Of a stretch of 64,000 bases of DNA, positions 8,799-17,775 are shown one piece after another. Every line of letters starts with the position of its first letter. Within the stretch, counting starts at the first letter, position 1. Source of the stretch: an uncultured Hyphomicrobiales bacterium (GTDB lineage: Bacteria; Pseudomonadota; Alphaproteobacteria; Rhizobiales; Xanthobacteraceae); contig CAIRGJ010000046.1 of NCBI GenBank assembly GCA_903878085.1, forward strand, positions 1 to 64,000. Reading direction: 5' to 3'. Below the pieces are notes generated by a model. The model made no database searches. It worked only from the letters and a program-made list of their open reading frames with translations, and was not told the origin of the DNA. The translations under genes were made by a program, and so were the position numbers.

Positions 8799-9032
8799 AT
8801 GGCCGAATACAAACACCCGCATTTTCTCAAACAGACCAAAGATGGCGCTTTGTTCGACAGCCTGAATGACCCCGGAGCGCCCGCGCCGCTTTCGGGAATT
8901 TATCGGTGCCAGTCATGCGGACACGAATACGTATCGCAGCAGGATCAGCCGCTGCCGCCGCAGGATCATCACGTCCACTCAGGCCATCAGCTTATTCAGT
9001 GGCGCTTGATCGTGGCTGCGGCCCACCCATAG
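8799..9032 (+). CDS. Small hypothetical protein with a CxxC zinc-ribbon-like motif
   Basis: A 77-residue soluble protein. The visible elements are FKLQT-type polar N-terminal residues, GALFDSLNDPGAPAPLSG, then YRCQSCGHEYVS with a single CxxC pair and a histidine-rich stretch PPQDHHVHSGH. The Cys pair plus histidines could bind one zinc. The composition is protein-like and distinct from shadow frames. It stands alone between polysaccharide genes, with an AT-rich leader and no strong ribosome site. No function can be named. Confidence 0.6.
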   Translation: MAEYKHPHFLKQTKDGALFDSLNDPGAPAPLSGIYRCQSCGHEYVSQQDQPLPPQDHHVHSGHQLIQWRLIVAAAHP

Positions 9033-9171
9033 GTAGGGCATCCCATATGCTTTTATTAACGTGCCGGCCGCTATGATCGTGCATGCGGCGCTTTTCCTGC
9101 GTTGAGCTTCCTCAGCCGGCTCATCTGGGGCTGACAACGGGATCGGTGATTATTCACCGCCTGAATTCACC

Positions 9172-10149
9172 ATGAAAATTCTTGTCACCGGCGGCGCCGG
9201 CTATATCGGAAGTCACGCCTGCAAGGCCCTCGCGGCGGCGGGCTTCGAGCCCGTTACCTACGATAACCTGTCGCGCGGCAATCGCTGGGCGGTCAAATGG
9301 GGGGCGCTTGAGGTCGGCGATATTGGCGATGCCGTCCGCCTGCGTGCGGTCCTCGATCAGCATCAGCCGGCTGCGGTAGTTCACTTCGCGGCATTCGCCT
9401 ATGTCGGCGAGTCGGTTGAAAACCCGAACCTCTATTATCAGAACAATGTCTGTGGCAGCGCCACGCTGTTGCGCACCATCACTGAATACAAGCCAATCCC
9501 GGTGGTGTTTTCCTCGACCTGCGCGACCTATGGCATTCCCGATCAAGTGCCGATCCCGGAAGGACATCCGCAGCGCCCGATCAACCCATACGGCTTTACC
9601 AAATTGGTGGTCGAGCGGATTCTTGCCGACCTCGATCGTGCTTATGGCTTGCGTTCAGTTTCGCTGCGCTACTTCAATGCCGCGGGCGGCGACCCCGACG
9701 GCGACATCGGTGAAGCTCACGATCCCGAAACTCATTTGATTCCGCTGGTGCTGGCCGCGGCGCGCGACGGCACCGCGGTCACGGTATTCGGTGACGACTA
9801 CGACACCAAAGACGGCACCTGCGTTCGCGATTACATCCACGTCGCCGATCTGGCGGACGCTCATGTGCGGGCGTTGAAATATTTGCTGTCGGGCGGCGCG
9901 ACCTGCGCGCTTAATCTGGCCAATGCCCACGGCTATTCGGTGATGGAAGTCATCGAAACGGCCAAACGCGTCTGCGGCAAGCCGATCCAGGTCAAAATGG
10001 CTCCGCGCCGGGCAGGCGATCCGGCGGCTCTGATTGGGTCCAGCGAGCGGGCGCGGGAGAAACTGGGCTGGATACCGGCGCGTTCGTCGCTCGAAATGCA
10101 GCTGACGGACGCTTGGAATTGGATGCGGAAACCGCAGTCCAGCCGGTAA
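9172..10149 (+). CDS. galE: UDP-glucose 4-epimerase
   Basis: A 325-residue extended SDR. The N-terminal NAD motif is ILVTGGAGYIGSHACKAL. The SSTCATYG segment holds the catalytic Ser/Thr, the YGFTKLVVE segment holds Tyr and Lys, and LRYFNAAGGDPDG and GTCVRDYIHVADLADAH are GalE hallmarks. It interconverts UDP-glucose and UDP-galactose in the cytoplasm to feed exopolysaccharide or lipopolysaccharide. Length is typical. It is followed by the UDP-xylose synthase gene 55 bp downstream. Confidence 0.94.
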   Translation: MKILVTGGAGYIGSHACKALAAAGFEPVTYDNLSRGNRWAVKWGALEVGDIGDAVRLRAVLDQHQPAAVVHFAAFAYVGESVENPNLYYQNNVCGSATLLRTITEYKPIPVVFSSTCATYGIPDQVPIPEGHPQRPINPYGFTKLVVERILADLDRAYGLRSVSLRYFNAAGGDPDGDIGEAHDPETHLIPLVLAAARDGTAVTVFGDDYDTKDGTCVRDYIHVADLADAHVRALKYLLSGGATCALNLANAHGYSVMEVIETAKRVCGKPIQVKMAPRRAGDPAALIGSSERAREKLGWIPARSSLEMQLTDAWNWMRKPQSSR

Positions 10150-10155
10150 CCAGTT

Positions 10156-10175
10156 GGTAACCGAACATGGTTACC
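10156..10175. repeat. Inverted repeat between galE and the UDP-xylose synthase gene
   Basis: GGTAACC and GGTTACC form a 7-bp perfect hairpin with a 6-base loop, 7 bp after the galE stop. A further GGTAACC overlaps the galE stop region. No U-tract follows, so a terminator is unlikely. It could be an operator or an attenuating hairpin. Confidence 0.4.
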
Positions 10176-10204
10176 GATTGGTGAACTCAATTTGAGGATC
10201 GGGC

Positions 10205-11281
10205 ATGGCACAGCAAAAAGATTCAGGCGCGACAGGCGAGAAAACGTTGAGTATACTACCTACCGTTGAATCGCCGTCTGTCGCCCCGGTCGCGGTAAAA
10301 TCAATGCATCTGCAAAAGCGCGTCCTCGTGACCGGCGGGTCGGGGTTTCTGGGATCGCATTTGTGCGAGCGCTTGCTGGCGGAAGGCGCCAATGTCATCT
10401 GCCTCGACAATTTCTTCACCGGCGCGCGCACCAACATCGAGCATCTGCTGGGCGACAAGAATTTCGAGTTGATCCGTCACGACGTGACGTTCCCGATCTA
10501 TCTCGAGATCGACCAGATCTACAATCTCGCCTGCCCGGCGTCGCCGATTCACTACCAGCACGATCCGGTGCAGACCACCAAGACCAGCGTGCATGGCGCG
10601 ATCAACATGCTCGGCCTCGCCAAGCGCGTGAAGGCTAAAATCCTGCAGGCCTCGACCTCGGAGGTCTATGGCGATCCGGACCAGCATCCGCAGACCGAAA
10701 GCTATTGGGGTCACGTCAATCCGATCGGTCCGCGCTCCTGCTATGACGAAGGCAAGCGCTGCGCCGAGACGCTGTTTTTCGACTATTGGCGCCAGCACAA
10801 ACTGCGCATCAAGGTGGCGCGCATTTTCAATACCTACGGCCCGCGCATGAACCCCAATGACGGCCGCGTGGTGTCGAATTTCATCGTGCAGGCCTTGCTC
10901 GGCCAGGACATCACGATCTACGGCGACGGCTCGCAGACGCGGTCGTTCTGCTACGTCGACGATCTGATCGATGGATTGATGCGCCTGATGGCGACCGACG
11001 ATGCGGTGACCGGGCCGATCAACATCGGCAATCCGAACGAATTCACGATCCTTGAGCTGGCGACCATGATCGTCGATATGGTCAATTCGGGCTCGAAGGT
11101 CGCCCGCCGGCCGCTGCCGGAAAACGATCCGCGCCAGCGCCAGCCCGACATCTCACTGGCGAAGAAGCATCTGTCCTGGCAGCCGCACACGCAGCTCAAG
11201 GAAGGCCTCACGCGCACGATCGCCTACTTCGAGAAATTGCTGTCCGAGCAGCGGACGCGTGAGCTGTTGATGCGGGTATAA
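10205..11281 (+). CDS. uxs: UDP-glucuronate decarboxylase (UDP-xylose synthase)
   Basis: A 358-residue extended SDR. A variable N-terminal tail of about 36 residues precedes [18 protein letters not shown]. The UXS-specific blocks [30 protein letters not shown] and [11 protein letters not shown] are all present, with catalytic Ser, Tyr and Lys. It makes UDP-xylose from UDP-glucuronate, which the nucleotide-sugar dehydrogenase encoded next could provide. GAGG lies 7 bases before the ATG. A strong terminator hairpin follows at 11313. Confidence 0.92.
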   Translation: MAQQKDSGATGEKTLSILPTVESPSVAPVAVKSMHLQKRVLVTGGSGFLGSHLCERLLAEGANVICLDNFFTGARTNIEHLLGDKNFELIRHDVTFPIYLEIDQIYNLACPASPIHYQHDPVQTTKTSVHGAINMLGLAKRVKAKILQASTSEVYGDPDQHPQTESYWGHVNPIGPRSCYDEGKRCAETLFFDYWRQHKLRIKVARIFNTYGPRMNPNDGRVVSNFIVQALLGQDITIYGDGSQTRSFCYVDDLIDGLMRLMATDDAVTGPINIGNPNEFTILELATMIVDMVNSGSKVARRPLPENDPRQRQPDISLAKKHLSWQPHTQLKEGLTRTIAYFEKLLSEQRTRELLMRV

Positions 11282-11312
11282 AGTCTCGCGCCGCTAGCAA
11301 ACTTTATCGAGG

Positions 11313-11342
11313 CCCCGGCACCCAAAGCCGGGGACTTTTTTA
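11313..11342 (+). terminator. Rho-independent terminator after the UDP-xylose synthase gene
   Basis: CCCCGGC and GCCGGGG form a perfect 7-bp stem with a 7-base loop, followed directly by ACTTTTTTATT, 31 bp after the stop codon. It ends the galE-uxs unit. Confidence 0.88.
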
Positions 11343-11465
11343 TTGGTTTCGGCGCAAAAGCGGCCGAATTGCCGTATCAGGTATGAATCCAAGGCCAAAT
11401 TCCCTGTTCTTTTGGGCCGGGAATTTGCTAGTTAAGCCTCGAACATTCAACGGCAAAGGCACCTT

Positions 11466-12707
11466 TTGAACAATCCGTCGACCAAGAGCGCTCGGGCACC
11501 CCAGGGTGGAGCGGCGCAAGCCGATATTACCGTCGTCGGCGGCGCCGGCCATGTCGGAATCCCGCTAGTGCTCGCCTTCGCTGAAGCGGGCATGACGGTC
11601 AACGTCAATGACCTCAACGAGACGACGCTGGCCACGCTGCGATCCGGCAAACTGCCGTTCATCGAATATGGCGCCGCGCCGCTTCTGACCAAGGCGCTGG
11701 CTGATAACCGGCTGGTCTTTAGCTCATCGCCCGGCGCCATCAGCAGTAAGGGTCCGGTGGTCATTACCATCGGCACGCCGGTTGACGAGTTTCTCAATCC
11801 GGTACCGGGGCCGGTGCAACATTGCATCGACGATCTTCTGCCGCATCTATCCGACGATCAGTTGCTGGTGCTGCGCTCGACGGTTTATCCGGGCACCACG
11901 GACTGGCTGCACGATTATCTGGCGCGGCTCGGCCGCAAGAATAAAATCGCGTTCTGCCCGGAACGCGTCATCCAGGGCTACGGCATCAAGGAATTGCGCG
12001 AGATGCCGCAGATCATCAGCGGCACTTCGCCGGAAGCGGTTGCTGAAGCCGAAGACTTGTTCCGCCGCGTCGTGCCCGAGATCGTGCGCGTCAAGCCGAT
12101 CGAAGCCGAATTCGCCAAACTATTCAACAACGCCTATCGTTATATCGAATTCGCCGCGACCAATCAGTTCTACATGATCGCGAAATCCGCTGGCGCCGAT
12201 TATCAGGCGATCTTGCGGGCGATGAAACACAACTATCCACGCGCCAGCAAATTTCCGGGCGCCGGATTCTCGGCCGGACCTTGTCTGCTCAAGGACACGA
12301 TGCAACTTGCCGCTTACGCCCGCAATCAGTTCGGCCTCGGCCACGCGGCGATGCAGGTGAACGAAGGGCTGGTGCTGCAACTGGTCGACGATCTCAAACG
12401 CGCCTACGATATTTCCAGTATGACCATCGGCCTTTTGGGCATGGCGTTCAAGGCGGAGATCGACGATACCCGCGCGTCGTTGAGCTACAAGCTCAAGCGT
12501 ACGCTGCAAATGTCCGCGCGCAACGTGCTCACCACCGATCCGTTCGTCACGACCGATCCCGCCACGCTGCCGCTCGAGCAGGTGATCGAGCAAAGCGACC
12601 TGTTGATCTTGTGCACGCCGCATTCGGCCTATGCGAATGCCGATCTCAAGGGCAAGCCGGTGGTCGATGTCTGGGGTTTCCTCAAGAACGCGAATGTCGT
12701 GTCCTAG
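11466..12707 (+). CDS. Nucleotide-sugar dehydrogenase (UDP-glucose/UDP-ManNAc 6-dehydrogenase family)
   Basis: A 413-residue three-domain dehydrogenase. The N-terminal NAD domain begins ITVVGGAGHVGIPLVLAFAE. The central segment EAEFAKLFNNAYRYIEFAA precedes GAGFSAGPCLLKDT, whose Cys is the catalytic thiol. The C-terminal UDP-binding domain starts at IGLLGMAFKAEIDDTR. It performs the two-step oxidation of a UDP-sugar to a UDP-uronic acid. The neighbouring UDP-xylose synthase suggests UDP-glucose, but the subgroup also contains WecC-like ManNAc enzymes. The start is a TTG with AAAGG upstream; no ATG is available near it. Confidence 0.87.
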   Translation: MNNPSTKSARAPQGGAAQADITVVGGAGHVGIPLVLAFAEAGMTVNVNDLNETTLATLRSGKLPFIEYGAAPLLTKALADNRLVFSSSPGAISSKGPVVITIGTPVDEFLNPVPGPVQHCIDDLLPHLSDDQLLVLRSTVYPGTTDWLHDYLARLGRKNKIAFCPERVIQGYGIKELREMPQIISGTSPEAVAEAEDLFRRVVPEIVRVKPIEAEFAKLFNNAYRYIEFAATNQFYMIAKSAGADYQAILRAMKHNYPRASKFPGAGFSAGPCLLKDTMQLAAYARNQFGLGHAAMQVNEGLVLQLVDDLKRAYDISSMTIGLLGMAFKAEIDDTRASLSYKLKRTLQMSARNVLTTDPFVTTDPATLPLEQVIEQSDLLILCTPHSAYANADLKGKPVVDVWGFLKNANVVS

Positions 12708-12710
12708 CGC

Positions 12711-13472
12711 ATGATCCCGCCGCGGCTCGATATCGTGATCCCGGTCTATAACGAGGGCAGCGTCATTCTCGAGACGCTCGCGGAGTTGCGCCGGCTTGTC
12801 CTAACGCCGTCGCGAATTCTCATCTGCTATGACCTGCCGGACGACAACACGCTGTCCACCATCAAGGCCAACCCGGACCGGGTCGAGGGGCTGTCGATCG
12901 AATTTGTCCGCAACCCCTCGCGCGGCCCGCATGCCGCGGTGATGGCAGGCTTTGCGGCGAGCCGGGCGCCCTATGTCGTCATGTTTCCCGCCGATGACGA
13001 CGCCAACGCCGACATCCTCGATTTGATGGTGGCGAAGGCAGATCAGGGTATCGATGTCGTCTGCGCCAGCCGCTTTATTCCCGGCGGCTGCATGGTCGGC
13101 TGCCGTTGGGTGAAGGCCGCTCTGGTCCGCACCGCGGCTTTCACGCTGTATTATGTCGCCCGTCTGCCCAGCCGGGACGCGACCAACGGTTTTCGCCTGT
13201 TTTCGCGGCGTGTGATCGATTGCATCGAGATCGAATCCGACCTCGGTTTCTGCTACAGCCTGGAAATGCTGGTAAAGTGTCACAGGCTGGGCTGGCCGAT
13301 TGCCGACGTGCCGGCGCAGTGGTTCGAGCGCAAACAAGGCGCCAGCCGTTTCCACGTGCTCAAATGGGTGCCGGCCTATTTGCGTTGGTATATGTACGCT
13401 TTCGCGACCACGTTTTTGCGTCGGCCGCCAAGCAGCGTGCAACGGCGTTTGGCTGGGAAGACCGCGATATGA
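12711..13472 (+). CDS. Glycosyltransferase family 2
   Basis: A 253-residue GT-A enzyme. It opens LDIVIPVYNEGSVILETL, has the ICYDLPDDNT sugar-nucleotide strand, the MFPADDDAN metal motif, and a conserved ASRFIPGG loop followed by TRDATNGFRLFS-like acceptor residues (seen here as RDATNGFRLF). It resembles dolichyl/polyprenyl-phosphate sugar transferases without the C-terminal membrane part. It starts 3 bp after the dehydrogenase and overlaps the next gene by 4 bp (ATGA), so the three are co-translated. Confidence 0.88.
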   Translation: MIPPRLDIVIPVYNEGSVILETLAELRRLVLTPSRILICYDLPDDNTLSTIKANPDRVEGLSIEFVRNPSRGPHAAVMAGFAASRAPYVVMFPADDDANADILDLMVAKADQGIDVVCASRFIPGGCMVGCRWVKAALVRTAAFTLYYVARLPSRDATNGFRLFSRRVIDCIEIESDLGFCYSLEMLVKCHRLGWPIADVPAQWFERKQGASRFHVLKWVPAYLRWYMYAFATTFLRRPPSSVQRRLAGKTAI

Positions 13473-15382
13473 GAGCGCCGCAGAAACTGACGCCGCGCCA
13501 GATTCTGATTGTCATGCACGATCTGCTCGCCACCGTGGCGGCGATCGGTCTGACATTCTTCATGCGATTCGAGGGCCTGCGGCTTCACGAGAAGGCTGAC
13601 GGCCTGAAACTGCTGCTGCCATTTTTCCTGCTGTTCGCGGCGGCGGTCTATTTCATTTTCGGCCTGCACCGCAACAAGTGGCGGTTCACCTCGGTTCCGG
13701 ATATTTACAACATCTTCCGGGCGTCGACGGTGCTGGCGGTGGCGCTGCTGGCGCTCGACTACGTGTTGCTGTCGCCGAACGTCTACGGCACGTTCTTCTT
13801 CGGCAAGATCACGATCCTGCTGTACTGGTTCCTGCAACTGTTCTTTCTCGGCGGCTCCCGGGTCGCCTATCGCTACTTCCACTACGCGCGCACGCTGCAG
13901 CGGGTCAAAGTCACCGATGCCACGCCGACGCTGATGCTTGGGCGCGCCGCCGACGCCGAAGTCTTATTGCGCTCGATCGAGAGCGGTGCCGTCAAGAAAA
14001 TATGGCCGGTCGGCATTCTGTCGCCGTCACCGGCCGATCGCGGCCAGTCGATTCGCGGCATCCCGGTTCTCGGCGATATCGACGATCTCGAACGGGTGGT
14101 GGCCGATCTTGCCGAGCGCGGCGACCGGGTGACGCGGCTGGTGTTGTCGCCCTCAGCGCTCTCGCCGGAAGCACGACCGGAATCGATCCTGATGCGTGCG
14201 CGCCGGCTCGGCCTGGCCTTGAGTCAGTTGCCGACCTTCGATGCCGGCACGACGCCGGTCCAGCTCGCGCCGGTGGCGGTCGAGGATCTGCTGCTGCGTC
14301 CGAGCGTGCGCATCGATTATCAGCGGCTGGAAGCGTTTATCGCTGGCAAGTCCATCGTCGTCACCGGCGGCGGCGGCTCGATCGGCTCGGAAATCTGCAA
14401 TCGCGCGATCGCTTTCGGCGCCGCCCGGCTGATGGTGATCGAGAATTCGGAGCCCGCGCTCCACGCCGTCATGGAAACGCTCAAGGCCGCCGACTCCAAC
14501 GCGGAGATTTCCGGCCGCATCGCCGATATCCGCGACCGGCAGCGGATTATGAATCTGATCGCGCAATTCAAACCTGACATCGTATTTCACGCCGCCGCGC
14601 TCAAGCACGTTCCTTTGCTTGAGCTGGATTGGGATGAGGGCATCAAGACCAACGTATTCGGCTCGATCAATGTCGCGGATGCCGCGGCGGCGGCGGGCTG
14701 CGCCGCCATGGTCATGATTTCGACCGACAAGGCGATCGAGCCGGTGTCGGTGCTGGGCGCCACCAAACGGCTGGCGGAAATGTATTGCGAAGCGCTCGAC
14801 GAGGAATTCGGCCGCCATGGCGGCGACGGCAAGCGCGCGATGCGGCTGATCTCGGTGCGGTTCGGCAACGTGCTGGCGTCGAACGGTTCGGTGGTGCCGA
14901 AGTTCAAGGCGCAGATCGAAGCCGGCGGTCCGGTCACCGTTACGCATCCCGACATGGTGCGTTACTTCATGACCATCCGCGAAGCCTGCGATCTGGTCGT
15001 CACCGCGGCCAGCCACGCGCTGGCGCCGGAACGGCACGATGTGTCGGTCTATGTGCTCAATATGGGTCAGCCGGTGAAGATCGTCGACCTGGCCGAGCGC
15101 ATCATCCGGCTGAGCGGGCTCGAGCCTGGCCGCGATATCAAGATCGTGTTCACCGGCATTCGTCCGGGCGAGCGGCTGCACGAGATCTTGTTTGCGAGCC
15201 ACGAAGAAACCTCCGAGATCGGCATTCCCGGCATCGTCGCCGCCAAGCCGGTGCGGCCGACGCTGGAGTCGATCCGGGGCTGGGTCGCGACCCTGGAACA
15301 AGGCTTGGCGCGCGATGAGCGGGCCGCCATTTACATGGTGCTGCGCGACGCGGTGCCGGAGTTCCGCGGCGAAGCCGCCTAA
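13469..15382 (+). CDS. Membrane-anchored nucleotide-sugar 4,6-dehydratase/epimerase (CapD/PglF/WbpM type)
   Basis: A 637-residue protein. Four N-terminal helices (about residues 10-130) precede a CoA-binding-like Rossmann region (ATPTLMLGRAADAEVLL) and then the catalytic SDR domain starting IVVTGGGGSIGSEICNRA near residue 293. The HAAALKHVPLLE and STDKAIEPVSVLGATKR motifs match UDP-GlcNAc C6-dehydratases; the usual Met before GATK is Leu. It would commit a UDP-sugar to 6-deoxy sugar synthesis at the inner membrane. The ATG at 13469 overlaps the glycosyltransferase stop. A longer frame beginning at 13106 is only the out-of-phase glycosyltransferase sequence. Confidence 0.9.
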   Translation: MRAPQKLTPRQILIVMHDLLATVAAIGLTFFMRFEGLRLHEKADGLKLLLPFFLLFAAAVYFIFGLHRNKWRFTSVPDIYNIFRASTVLAVALLALDYVLLSPNVYGTFFFGKITILLYWFLQLFFLGGSRVAYRYFHYARTLQRVKVTDATPTLMLGRAADAEVLLRSIESGAVKKIWPVGILSPSPADRGQSIRGIPVLGDIDDLERVVADLAERGDRVTRLVLSPSALSPEARPESILMRARRLGLALSQLPTFDAGTTPVQLAPVAVEDLLLRPSVRIDYQRLEAFIAGKSIVVTGGGGSIGSEICNRAIAFGAARLMVIENSEPALHAVMETLKAADSNAEISGRIADIRDRQRIMNLIAQFKPDIVFHAAALKHVPLLELDWDEGIKTNVFGSINVADAAAAAGCAAMVMISTDKAIEPVSVLGATKRLAEMYCEALDEEFGRHGGDGKRAMRLISVRFGNVLASNGSVVPKFKAQIEAGGPVTVTHPDMVRYFMTIREACDLVVTAASHALAPERHDVSVYVLNMGQPVKIVDLAERIIRLSGLEPGRDIKIVFTGIRPGERLHEILFASHEETSEIGIPGIVAAKPVRPTLESIRGWVATLEQGLARDERAAIYMVLRDAVPEFRGEAA

Positions 15383-15456
15383 TTCGTTCTATCTTTGGAA
15401 TTGGTTACCGCAGCGCCTGGCGGCGCGCCGGATGGCTGGATTCTGTATTTTCACAG

Positions 15457-15475
15457 CTGGAAAACGGCATTCCAG
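15457..15475. promoter_or_regulatory. Candidate IclR-type operator
   Basis: CTGGAA and TTCCAG form a perfect 6-bp palindrome with 7 bases between. It lies 67 bp before the IclR gene start. The half-sites TGGAA/TTCCA equal those of the E. coli IclR box, whose spacer is 5. Autoregulation is a reasonable inference. Confidence 0.4.
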
Positions 15476-15542
15476 ATACTGAAATCTTCTTGACTCAATT
15501 GCCTCAGCCGCATTCCTTAAGGCCCAGGGAGAAAACAAACCA

Positions 15543-16406
15543 ATGAACGCAACCATTTTGCCCGGACCGGGCGTCAAGACCCGTGTGCCACGCAGCAATG
15601 CCAGTGGCGACCGCCACAGCATCCAGTCCGTCGACCGCGCGCTGTTCCTGCTGGAAACCATCGCCGAGGCCGGCGGTGAGGCGACGCTGACCGATCTCGC
15701 GACGCGGACCGGCCTCAACATCTCGACCTGCCACCATCTGCTGGCGACGCTGATCCAGCGCGGCTTTGCCGCGAAGGTGTCGGGACGCCGGCTCTATGCG
15801 CTGGGGTCTCGCATCATCGCGTTGTCGCACGCCTGCCTGCAGGTCGACCTGCCGCGCCGCGCGCAGCCCTATCTGGAGGCGGTCAATCTCGCCACCGGCG
15901 AAACGGTTCATCTCGCGGCTTTGCAGGGCGATACCGTGATGACGCTGGCGGTGCGCGAGGCGCGCCACGCCGTGCGCGTCGAAACCGGCAAGATCGGTAA
16001 GGTCGAAGCGCCGCACGCCACCTCGGTCGGCAAGGCCATGATGGCCTGGCTGCCGGAAGACGAGATCCGCCGTATTCTTAGCCACGGCATGAAGCGCTTC
16101 ACCGACAAGACCATCACCGACTTTCCGGCCTTCCTCGAATCGTTGCGCGTCGTGCGCCGTAACGGCTACGCCATCGACCGCGAGGAGTTTCTGCCCGGCG
16201 TGATCTGCGTCGGCGCGGCGATCCGCGATCAGGCTGGCACGGTGATCGGCGCGATCAGCGCCTCGACGCCGATGATGCGCGCGACCGAAGAACACATCGG
16301 GCTGATGCGCGATGAAATCAGCGCCGCCACGCGCGCATTGTCCGCCGAATTCGGCGAGCCCAATGCGCAGGCCAAAATCGAGCGGCCGCAAGCCATCGCC
16401 AATTAA
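15543..16406 (+). CDS. IclR family transcriptional regulator
   Basis: A 287-residue regulator. The winged helix covers QSVDRALFLLETIAEAGG to TGLNISTCHHLLATLIQRGF (about residues 23-85). The effector domain follows, with the family marks VETGKIGKVEAPHATSVGKA and GYAIDREEFLPGVICVGAA. It faces a run of nine plus-strand catabolic genes and probably controls them in response to a pathway acid. A palindrome with IclR half-sites lies at 15457-15475. GGGAG precedes the ATG. Role in the pathway is inferred from position. Confidence 0.92.
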   Translation: MNATILPGPGVKTRVPRSNASGDRHSIQSVDRALFLLETIAEAGGEATLTDLATRTGLNISTCHHLLATLIQRGFAAKVSGRRLYALGSRIIALSHACLQVDLPRRAQPYLEAVNLATGETVHLAALQGDTVMTLAVREARHAVRVETGKIGKVEAPHATSVGKAMMAWLPEDEIRRILSHGMKRFTDKTITDFPAFLESLRVVRRNGYAIDREEFLPGVICVGAAIRDQAGTVIGAISASTPMMRATEEHIGLMRDEISAATRALSAEFGEPNAQAKIERPQAIAN

Positions 16407-16478
16407 TCCGTCACACATCGATCGGCCGGCGTCGCGCCGGTTGCCGGGCGAGCTGAATTTAAATTATCTGGAGGAAGT

Positions 16479-17648
16479 ATGTACGCGCCAGCTGGAGTGA
16501 AGACGAACCATAATGAGTTTCCGATTCCGGACAGCATGAAGGCCTGGGTGCTCGGCGATCCGGGCGAGCTCAGCTACACCGACAAGCCCACGCCGGTGCC
16601 GAAAAAGGCCGAAGTGCTAGTGCGCATCGACGCGGTGGCGATCTGCGCGACCGATTTGGAAAATATCTATCACGGTCCGCCGGCGCTGATTGAGGGGGGA
16701 TTGCCGTTCAACAAAAACTGGACCCCCGGTCATGAATACATGGGCACCGTGGTGGCGCTCGGGCCCGGCGTCGACGAATACACGATCGGCACCCGCGTCA
16801 GCGTCGAGATTCACGCCGGTTGCGGCCAGTGCAAGCGCTGCCGCGAGGGCATGTACACCTCGTGCCACAACTACGGCCTGAACTATGGCGATGTCGACAA
16901 GGGCCACCGCGCCAATGGTTTCACCACCGATGGCGGCTTCTGCGAATACCAGGTCAACAACATCAATACGCTGGTCGCCATTCAGGACGACATGACGGAC
17001 GAGGAGGGCACGCTGGTCGTGACCGCCGGTACCGCGATGTACGCGCTGACCGAACTCGGCGGCCTTGTGGCCGGCGAGAGCGTGGTCGTCACCGGCCCGG
17101 GCCCGATCGGCTTGATGGTGGTCGCGGTCGCCAAGGCGATGGGCGCCCAGCCCGTAATCCTCACCGGCACGCGCGACAACCGCCTCGACATCGGCAAGCG
17201 GCTCGGCGCCGACCATGTCATCAATATCCGCAAGACCCCCGATGTGATCGCGGAAGTGAAAAAGCTCAACGGCGGCAAAGGCGTCGACTATGTGGTCGAG
17301 TGCTCGGCTGCGGCTAGCGCCGTCAACGACGCGGTGCGCATGGTCAACCGCGGCGGCAAAGTCTGCCTGGCGGCGTTCGCGCACGAAGAAGTGCCGGTCG
17401 ATGTCGCACATATCGTGCGCAACAACATCTACCTCTACGGCATCCGCGGCGAGGGAAAGAGCGCGACGCATCGCGCCGAAGCCTTCATGCGGCAGAAGCG
17501 TTTCGACGCCACGCTCATTCACACCCACACCTTCCCGCTCGACGATCTGCCGGAGGCGCTGCGCTACGCCAAGGACCGCATCGACGACGCCATCAAGGTG
17601 GTGGTGAAGGCCGACATGAGCAACGCCGTAAAGCAGGCGGCGGAGTAA
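16479..17648 (+). CDS. Zinc-dependent alcohol dehydrogenase (MDR family)
   Basis: A 389-residue medium-chain dehydrogenase. The catalytic zinc site is shown by AICATDLENIYHG and GHEYMGTVVALG. The structural zinc lobe is CGQCKRCREGMYTSC, and the NAD fold is VVVTGPGPIGLMVVAVAKAMGA. It resembles threonine/sorbitol dehydrogenases, oxidising a secondary alcohol to a ketone. It leads the catabolic run after the IclR gene, with GGAGGAAGT before the ATG. A repeat element (17652-17757) separates it from the molybdenum hydroxylase genes. Confidence 0.92.
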   Translation: MYAPAGVKTNHNEFPIPDSMKAWVLGDPGELSYTDKPTPVPKKAEVLVRIDAVAICATDLENIYHGPPALIEGGLPFNKNWTPGHEYMGTVVALGPGVDEYTIGTRVSVEIHAGCGQCKRCREGMYTSCHNYGLNYGDVDKGHRANGFTTDGGFCEYQVNNINTLVAIQDDMTDEEGTLVVTAGTAMYALTELGGLVAGESVVVTGPGPIGLMVVAVAKAMGAQPVILTGTRDNRLDIGKRLGADHVINIRKTPDVIAEVKKLNGGKGVDYVVECSAAASAVNDAVRMVNRGGKVCLAAFAHEEVPVDVAHIVRNNIYLYGIRGEGKSATHRAEAFMRQKRFDATLIHTHTFPLDDLPEALRYAKDRIDDAIKVVVKADMSNAVKQAAE

Positions 17649-17651
17649 TTG

Positions 17652-17757
17652 TTGTCATCACCGGGCCGGCGCGCGAGCGCCGAGTCCCGGTGATCCCGCT
17701 TAGGGTCGTGCAGTGCCCTCCTGAACGGGATGGCCGGGTCAAGCCCGGCCATGACAA
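17652..17757. repeat. Dispersed palindromic repeat, family B, copy 1
   Basis: About 105 bp bounded by TTGTCATCACCGGG and CCCGGCCATGACAA, with inner CCGGGTC / GCCCGG hairpins. It matches the plan of 33202-33291 and 56821-56915. It sits inside a co-directional gene run. Its translation gives the MAGLDPAIP-type peptides that falsely extend neighbouring frames. Confidence 0.7.
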
Positions 17758-17775
17758 TCGAAAGATTGGAGACGC

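Noticed and set aside
13106-13468. In-frame N-terminal extension of the CapD-like gene
   Set aside because: It overlaps the glycosyltransferase gene in another frame; the ATG at 13469 gives the proper membrane start and an ATGA junction.
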